A stretch of DNA of 9,082 nucleotides from an archaeon (GTDB taxonomy: Archaea; Thermoproteota; Bathyarchaeia; TCS64): positions 1 to 9,082 of the forward strand of contig JAHLLU010000062.1 of NCBI GenBank assembly GCA_020444005.1, in the 5' to 3' direction. The notes under the pieces are model-generated. The model saw only the letters and a program-made list of their open reading frames with translations. It ran no database searches and was not told where the DNA came from. Shown piece by piece: positions 5,308-9,082 of this stretch. The translations under genes and the position numbers were made by a program. Numbering within the stretch: the stretch's first letter is position 1; each line of letters starts with the position of its first letter.

Positions 5308-7112
5308 TGGGTCACAGAATGGCACGCTTCGGAGCCACAGAAGACTACGAGCGCTCGGTGCCAGACATGGTGCTATTCCGGCGCATGATAAGCTACATCA
5401 CCAGCCAGAAAAGAGAGATGACCATACTCGTTGTCTCAATCATCGCATCAACTATAATCAACCTACTGCCACCCTACATGTACAGCCTCGCCATCGACAC
5501 CTACATCAAACAGATGGATACACGGGGACTGTATCTGCTTGGAGCAGGGTTCATTGCTGTTTACCTGTTATCCTTTGTGACACAGTTAGCACGAGAGTAC
5601 TTCATCAACTGGTTGGGGTCACGGCTTGAGCTCAACATGCGTATGGATATGTTCAAGCATCTACAGGTTCTGAGCCTGGACTATTACGCTAAGGAAGAGG
5701 TTGGTAGCATCGTGAGTCGTGTCATAAATGACGTGGACAAGATCACTGAACTCATCACAAGCGGCGTAGCCAGCGTCATATCAGATATACTCACTCTAAT
5801 CGGCATCATCGGGATAATGATCTGGATGGACCTAAGGCTGAGCCTAATAACATTCAGCGTCATACCGTTGATGGCCCTATTCCTCTACATCTGGGGAAGA
5901 AGAGTACGCAAAGTCTACAGGGAGACCCGTAAAACCATCGCAAGTGTCTCAGCCAAGATGGAGGAAAGCGTCAGCGGCATGAAAGAGATACAGAGCTATA
6001 GTAGAGAAGGCGAGACCCGAAGAGAGTTCCAGCAAGTCAACCAGAGCAATATGCAGGCAAACGTCCAAGCAGGACAAGTCATGAGCGCCTTCTGGCCAGC
6101 CGTCAGCGTATTCACAGCCATCGGCAACTTCCTAGTGCTTTACTTTGGAGGCACAGCGGTTATGAACGGAACCCTCAGCGTCGGCTTGCTCTTCGGGTTC
6201 ATGAGCTACCTAAGCAGGTTCTTCATGCCCATACAAGACCTAAGCGGTTTCTGGAACAGCGTCCAGAGCGCCTTAGCTGCGGCTGAACGCATCTTCGATA
6301 TCATGGATACACCTAAGGGAATCATGGATAAACCAGATGCGGTTGAGATTCCACCCATCGAGGGACATATCGAATACCGGGACATGAGCTTCAGGTACGA
6401 GGATGATACTCCCGTCCTCATGGACGTTAACCTAGAGATCAAGCCAAACACCACGGTAGCTCTCGTTGGACCCACAGGGGTAGGAAAAACCACAATGATC
6501 AACCTCCTCTACAGGTTCTATGACCCCAAACAGGGCTCTGTGCTTGTTGACGGCTATGATCTACGGGACATTAAACTCGCTAGTCTGAGAAAACAGATGG
6601 CAGTAGTACTTCAAGACAACTTCCTATTCAGTGGCACCATCATGGATAACATCAGATACGGCGACTTGGATGCCACGGATGAAGAGATAATCGAGGTAGC
6701 AGAGACCGTTGGAGCCCACGAGTTCATCATGAAACTTCCAGAAGGCTACCAGACAGAGGTAAGAGAGCGTGGAGGCAGGCTCAGCGTTGGTCAGCGTCAG
6801 TTAATCAGCCTCGCTAGGGCGCTGTTAGCTGATCCAAGGATATTGATAATGGATGAAGCCACCAGTAGTATCGATGCGTACACGGAGTTAATCATTCAGC
6901 AGGCTTTGGATAAGATATTCAAGAACCGTACAAGCATCATCATCGCCCACAGACTCAGCACTGTACGCAACGCGGACATGATTATCGTACTCCACGAAGG
7001 TAAGATAGCCGAAAAAGGGAGTCATGATGAGCTAATCAAACTAGACGGCTTATACAAGCAGCTCTATGAGATGCAGTTCAAATATGAGACCGAAGAAGAA
7101 ATGGAAGAATAG
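5307..7112 (+). CDS. ABC exporter half-transporter, catalytic-site partner subunit
   Basis: This is the second subunit of the exporter (601 residues), with the same layout: six membrane helices (near 36-58, 75-95, 152-174, 178-198, 258-282, 288-306) and an ATPase domain. Walker A is GPTGVGKTT from residue 388, Walker B is ILIMDEATSS with catalytic Glu517, and the H-loop His548 lies in IIIAHRLST; all are intact. The signature motif is changed to LSVGQ (492-496) where LSGGQ is the rule. Paired with the preceding subunit, its Walker A/B and the partner's LSGGQ form the working site, while the LSVGQ faces the degenerate site. The ATG overlaps the previous stop by one base, and AGGAGG (5292-5297) is a strong SD 9 nt upstream. 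The gene ends 15 nt from the convergent aminotransferase gene. Confidence 0.93.
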   Translation: MGHRMARFGATEDYERSVPDMVLFRRMISYITSQKREMTILVVSIIASTIINLLPPYMYSLAIDTYIKQMDTRGLYLLGAGFIAVYLLSFVTQLAREYFINWLGSRLELNMRMDMFKHLQVLSLDYYAKEEVGSIVSRVINDVDKITELITSGVASVISDILTLIGIIGIMIWMDLRLSLITFSVIPLMALFLYIWGRRVRKVYRETRKTIASVSAKMEESVSGMKEIQSYSREGETRREFQQVNQSNMQANVQAGQVMSAFWPAVSVFTAIGNFLVLYFGGTAVMNGTLSVGLLFGFMSYLSRFFMPIQDLSGFWNSVQSALAAAERIFDIMDTPKGIMDKPDAVEIPPIEGHIEYRDMSFRYEDDTPVLMDVNLEIKPNTTVALVGPTGVGKTTMINLLYRFYDPKQGSVLVDGYDLRDIKLASLRKQMAVVLQDNFLFSGTIMDNIRYGDLDATDEEIIEVAETVGAHEFIMKLPEGYQTEVRERGGRLSVGQRQLISLARALLADPRILIMDEATSSIDAYTELIIQQALDKIFKNRTSIIIAHRLSTVRNADMIIVLHEGKIAEKGSHDELIKLDGLYKQLYEMQFKYETEEEMEE

Positions 7113-7141
7113 AAAAAGGGAGAAGGTTTACTTCATTTTTT
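7113..7141. terminator. Bidirectional T-rich termination zone between convergent genes
   Basis: For the exporter operon, six T follow TTCA at 7136-7141, inside the last codons of the opposing gene. For the minus-strand aminotransferase, the A5 at 7113-7117 reads as five T after CCC. There is no clear hairpin. With only 15 nt between the two stop codons the transcripts must overlap slightly. Confidence 0.45.
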
Positions 7142-8291
7142 CAAGGGTTGGGATGATGCTCTCGATCCTGTCAAGCGCCTCATTCATGATCTTTTTGCTT
7201 GTTGCTGTCAAGATTCTCATGTGTCCCTCGCCTTCTGGCCCGAAAACGGCTCCTTGATTGAAGCTTACCTTGGCTTCATTCATCAACACTTTGTTCAACT
7301 CGAAGCTGGTTAGTCCGTAGTTGAACTTGGGGAACATCAGATAGGTTCCTTCAAGATGTGGAATAGTAAAGTCTCCCATCTCGTTCAGCCGTTTCACCAC
7401 TAGGTCCCTGACTTCCTGTAGGTACTTGTTGAGGTCTTTTACCCAGTAGTCTGCTTTTCCGCTGCAGATTACAGGTGCGATTGCTTTGCTGAAGTTGTTG
7501 GTGCCTCTGAGTATTCCCTGACCTATTGCTTGTATACTCTCGAACATGGTTTTGTTTGTGCATGCGAGGTATCCTGCTTGGAGTCCGGGTACGCTCCATG
7601 TCTTGCTGAATCCCCAGCTTGTTAGGGTTAGATCAGCTATCTCTGGGTTCAGAGAGGCTAAGCTGATATGTTTTCTACCGTCGTTCAGAATGTCTTCCCA
7701 TAGCTCGTCAACCATGACATAGATCTGGTTGTCTACGGCGATGTCTGCTATTCCCTTGAGCTCTTCTTTAGTCATTACTCTGCCTGCTGGGTTGTGGGGG
7801 TTGCATACGTTGATTAGCTTAGTTTTGGGTGTGATGAGTTCGTTGAGTCTGTCAATATCGAACTTGTATCCCTCGTCCAGCTTGAGTTTCCAGTAGACTT
7901 TCCTGACTTGTGTCACGTCTGCGATGGTAAAGAACGGGAAATACATGGGGTCGGTTACTATCATCTCGTCGCCGGGTCTACATGCGTGCATGGCTGCAAG
8001 CCACATTCCGGGGATTACTCCCTGTGTAAGCATGATCTGGTCTACAGGGACGTCGATTTTGTTGTAACGTTTGATCTTCGCCTTCATAGCTTCCCTTGCG
8101 GGTAGATCTGATGCGTAGACGGTGAACTCTTCCTCAACTGCTTCACGTAGAGCCTGTTTTAACTCGGGGCATATGGGGTAGTCTTGGTCTGCGAGCCAGA
8201 GGGGTATGATGTCTGGTGAGTCGCGGTGCCATTTTACGCCTCGTACACTGAGCCGGCTCTCGATGGTTGGTTTATCAAAAGGGCTAGTCAT
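7128..8291 (-). CDS. PLP-dependent class I/II aminotransferase, MalY/PatB-like
   Basis: This is a fold-type I PLP enzyme of 387 residues. From the ATG at 8291 the key positions are the opening KWHRDSPDIIPLWLADQDYP (20-39), resembling the 'sVKWd..dpdvIPmWvADMDF' start of MalY/PatB cystathionine beta-lyase-like proteins; NPHNPAGRV (164-172), with Asn167 as the cofactor-binding Asn; Asp195 in VMVDELWED (pairs with the PLP pyridine nitrogen); and SWGFSKTW, with Lys230 as the Schiff-base lysine. Arg359 in GHMRI is the expected substrate-carboxylate Arg. Family members act as aminotransferases or C-S lyases, and the sequence does not settle which. Trp198 stands where many aminotransferases have Tyr. 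The start ATG 8291 has GTGA (8300-8297) 5 nt upstream; the GTG at 8300 would overlap that SD. No pathway partner is adjacent. Confidence 0.88.
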   Translation of the reverse strand: MTSPFDKPTIESRLSVRGVKWHRDSPDIIPLWLADQDYPICPELKQALREAVEEEFTVYASDLPAREAMKAKIKRYNKIDVPVDQIMLTQGVIPGMWLAAMHACRPGDEMIVTDPMYFPFFTIADVTQVRKVYWKLKLDEGYKFDIDRLNELITPKTKLINVCNPHNPAGRVMTKEELKGIADIAVDNQIYVMVDELWEDILNDGRKHISLASLNPEIADLTLTSWGFSKTWSVPGLQAGYLACTNKTMFESIQAIGQGILRGTNNFSKAIAPVICSGKADYWVKDLNKYLQEVRDLVVKRLNEMGDFTIPHLEGTYLMFPKFNYGLTSFELNKVLMNEAKVSFNQGAVFGPEGEGHMRILTATSKKIMNEALDRIESIIPTLEKMK

Positions 8292-8403
8292 AATATTCAC
8301 TAACAGCTAGAAAATTGGATCAACTTTGCTAATATTACTTGTGATCCGGGGACAAAACTCATATTGACTGTCGGGTAACCGTAAAAGGGAGCGATAAGAA
8401 TAT
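8292..8403. other. Short divergent promoter region
   Basis: About 110 nt separate the aminotransferase and the small plus-strand gene. On the minus strand, an A+T-rich AAGTAATATT (around 8331-8340) could be the aminotransferase TATA region. On the plus strand, AAGAATATATGG (8397-8408) is TATA-like. Nothing else is recognised. Confidence 0.3.
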
Positions 8404-8694
8404 ATGGCGCCTAGGGAACCTAGGGTGGACCGAAGGATGAAAATCCTACTATACTTCGACTGGAAAGGCACTCGCAAGGAGCTAAAAGAGCATGACAAGA
8501 AGATGCAGAAAAGCTGCATCGAGACAGGTGTAGAACATGAAGGTCTCTTTGGGAGTATGAACGCCAAATGGAACTATGTTTGGGTGTTTGAAGCAAACAG
8601 TTTTGATCACTTCCTAGAGATGAGCAGAAAGGTTCCAAGACCAGTTCACATGACTCACTACATCACTGAGCTGCTAATCCCGTCAAGACTCTAA
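8404..8694 (+). CDS. Small conserved-looking protein, unknown function (possible ferredoxin-like fold)
   Basis: I do not recognise this gene with certainty. The coding frame from ATG 8404 gives 96 residues; the second ATG at 8437 gives 85 and may be the true start, because the first 11 residues (PREPRVDRR-type) look unlike a protein core and 8397-8408 looks like a TATA box. The body begins with a hydrophobic strand (KILLYFDWKG), then a charged helix (KELKEHDKKMQKSC). A middle section EHEGLFGSMNAKWNYVWVFEA follows, which looks like two beta strands, then a helix (SFDHFLEMSRK) and a final strand (HYITELLI). This beta-alpha-beta-beta-alpha-beta order suggests a small ferredoxin-like, dimeric alpha/beta-barrel protein of the DUF3303/GYD sort, a guess from pattern only. 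No catalytic motif is seen. For the 8437 start, GGTG (8424-8427) is a possible SD. Confidence 0.7.
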   Translation: MAPREPRVDRRMKILLYFDWKGTRKELKEHDKKMQKSCIETGVEHEGLFGSMNAKWNYVWVFEANSFDHFLEMSRKVPRPVHMTHYITELLIPSRL

Positions 8695-8707
8695 ACAAAT
8701 ACAATTT

Positions 8708-8727
8708 CTTGATTTCACTTCATCAAG
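8708..8727. terminator. Possible hairpin between convergent genes
   Basis: CTTGAT (8708-8713) and ATCAAG (8722-8727) form a perfect 6-bp inverted repeat with an 8-nt loop, in the 43-nt gap between two convergent stop codons. A second tiny repeat, TAGCC-TT-GGCTA (8729-8740), overlaps the minus-strand stop. Either could help termination, but neither is followed by a good T run. Confidence 0.3.
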
Positions 8728-8737
8728 CTAGCCTTGG

Positions 8738-9082
8738 CTATAGTAATTTGGTTCCATTTTCATCCACATGACAAAGTACTGGTTTCTCGTTAAGGGCTTC
8801 AAGAACTTTTACTGTTTCCTCTGCTTTTTCCTTGTGTTGGACTGTGAAGGCTACTTCTCCAAAATTCGCCATTGTGAATGTGATGTTTTCGTGGTCCATC
8901 TGTTTGAAGATGCCACGGATTCTTTTTGTGGCTAATCCAACGTGGTCTGTGAATCTCCGACTGTAATGCATGAATCGTTCTGGTGTTAGTTCCTTGTAGA
9001 GTTCATCAACGTAGGTTCTGCCGAGTTGGTTGATCTTTTTCACTAGCTCTGGGTTTGACAACGCTTCCTTGGTATGAATAGG
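8738..9082 (-). CDS. Probable pantoate kinase, C-terminal part (cut by window edge)
   Basis: The frame is open to the right edge and ends at TAG 8740-8738, giving the last 114 residues; the TTG at 9061 is internal, not a start. The visible part begins PIHTKEALSNPELVKKINQL and continues with a helix, FMHYSRRFTDHVGLATKRIR. It ends with a strand pair, NITFTMANFGEVAFTV, and a final alpha-beta unit. This agrees with my recall of the C-terminal half of archaeal pantoate kinase (GHMP kinase family, COG1829), which has a 'GPI.TK..ls.p....in..G' segment and an 'aSMamlG.tvFai' strand near the end. That enzyme phosphorylates pantoate in the archaeal CoA pathway, followed by phosphopantothenate synthetase. 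The ATP-binding GHMP motif lies outside the window, so another GHMP kinase is possible. Confidence 0.68.
   Translation of the reverse strand, partial: PIHTKEALSNPELVKKINQLGRTYVDELYKELTPERFMHYSRRFTDHVGLATKRIRGIFKQMDHENITFTMANFGEVAFTVQHKEKAEETVKVLEALNEKPVLCHVDENGTKLL

Noticed and set aside
5246..5629. 127-codon open frame on the plus strand across the junction of the two ABC genes
   Set aside because: It is a shifted frame over two strongly supported transporter genes, with His/Arg-rich low-complexity translation typical of shadows.
8307..8567. 86-codon open frame on the minus strand
   Set aside because: It covers a spacer and the antisense of the small plus-strand gene; the translation is Ser/Leu-rich with no recognisable pattern or SD.
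1..9082. Mobile element, CRISPR array, toxin-antitoxin or defence system
   Set aside because: No transposase, integrase, terminal inverted repeats, regularly spaced repeats or toxin-like gene pair was found; the gene content is biosynthesis, translation and transport.

Overview
The window is archaeal chromosomal DNA. The signs are archaeal-type uL13 and uS9, an eL13 (L13e) ribosomal protein, A+T boxes of the CTTTATA type upstream of genes, oligo-T runs after genes, and the C-terminal part of what looks like pantoate kinase, an enzyme of the archaeal CoA route. eL13 is known from eukaryotes, Crenarchaeota/TACK and Asgard archaea and is absent from most Euryarchaeota. With the moderate GC content and strong Shine-Dalgarno (SD) sites, a mesophilic Asgard (Thorarchaeota-like) or Bathyarchaeota-like genome is my best guess, but this is inference. 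No tRNA, rRNA, mobile element or CRISPR array was seen. Start codons are often TTG (hisG, uS9 and the ArsR-type regulator).

Left part (1-1261, minus strand): the end of a histidine operon, hisG followed by hisD. The two genes are joined by an ATGA overlap, and hisD runs off the left edge. HisG is the long form with a C-terminal regulatory domain, so it should not need HisZ.

Bases 1262-1586 hold no gene. This is the divergent promoter region between hisG and the ribosomal operon, with TATA-like boxes on both strands, short inverted and direct repeats and many CTAG tetranucleotides. Bases 1596-2762 (plus strand) are a tight ribosomal protein operon, uL13-uS9-eL13, each gene with its own SD at the preceding stop codon, closed by a T-rich terminator.

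Bases 2798-7112 (plus strand) form a three-gene operon: an ArsR-like winged-helix regulator and two half-size ABC exporter subunits, all overlapping. The subunits have complementary sequence changes (catalytic Glu and H-loop His lost in the first, signature motif altered in the second). That is the pattern of a heterodimeric exporter with one degenerate and one catalytic ATP site. A striking operator candidate, three alternating TACAA/TTGTA half-sites every 9 bp, lies directly before the regulator's start codon and suggests autoregulation of exporter expression.

Right part: a MalY/PatB-like PLP aminotransferase on the minus strand, convergent with the exporter operon; a short divergent region; a small uncharacterised protein on the plus strand; and, on the minus strand, the C-terminal end of the probable pantoate kinase, entering from beyond the right edge. 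Most of the window is ordinary metabolism and translation. The parts most worth a second look are the regulator/exporter operator, the eL13 gene order and its basic tail, and the small unidentified protein.
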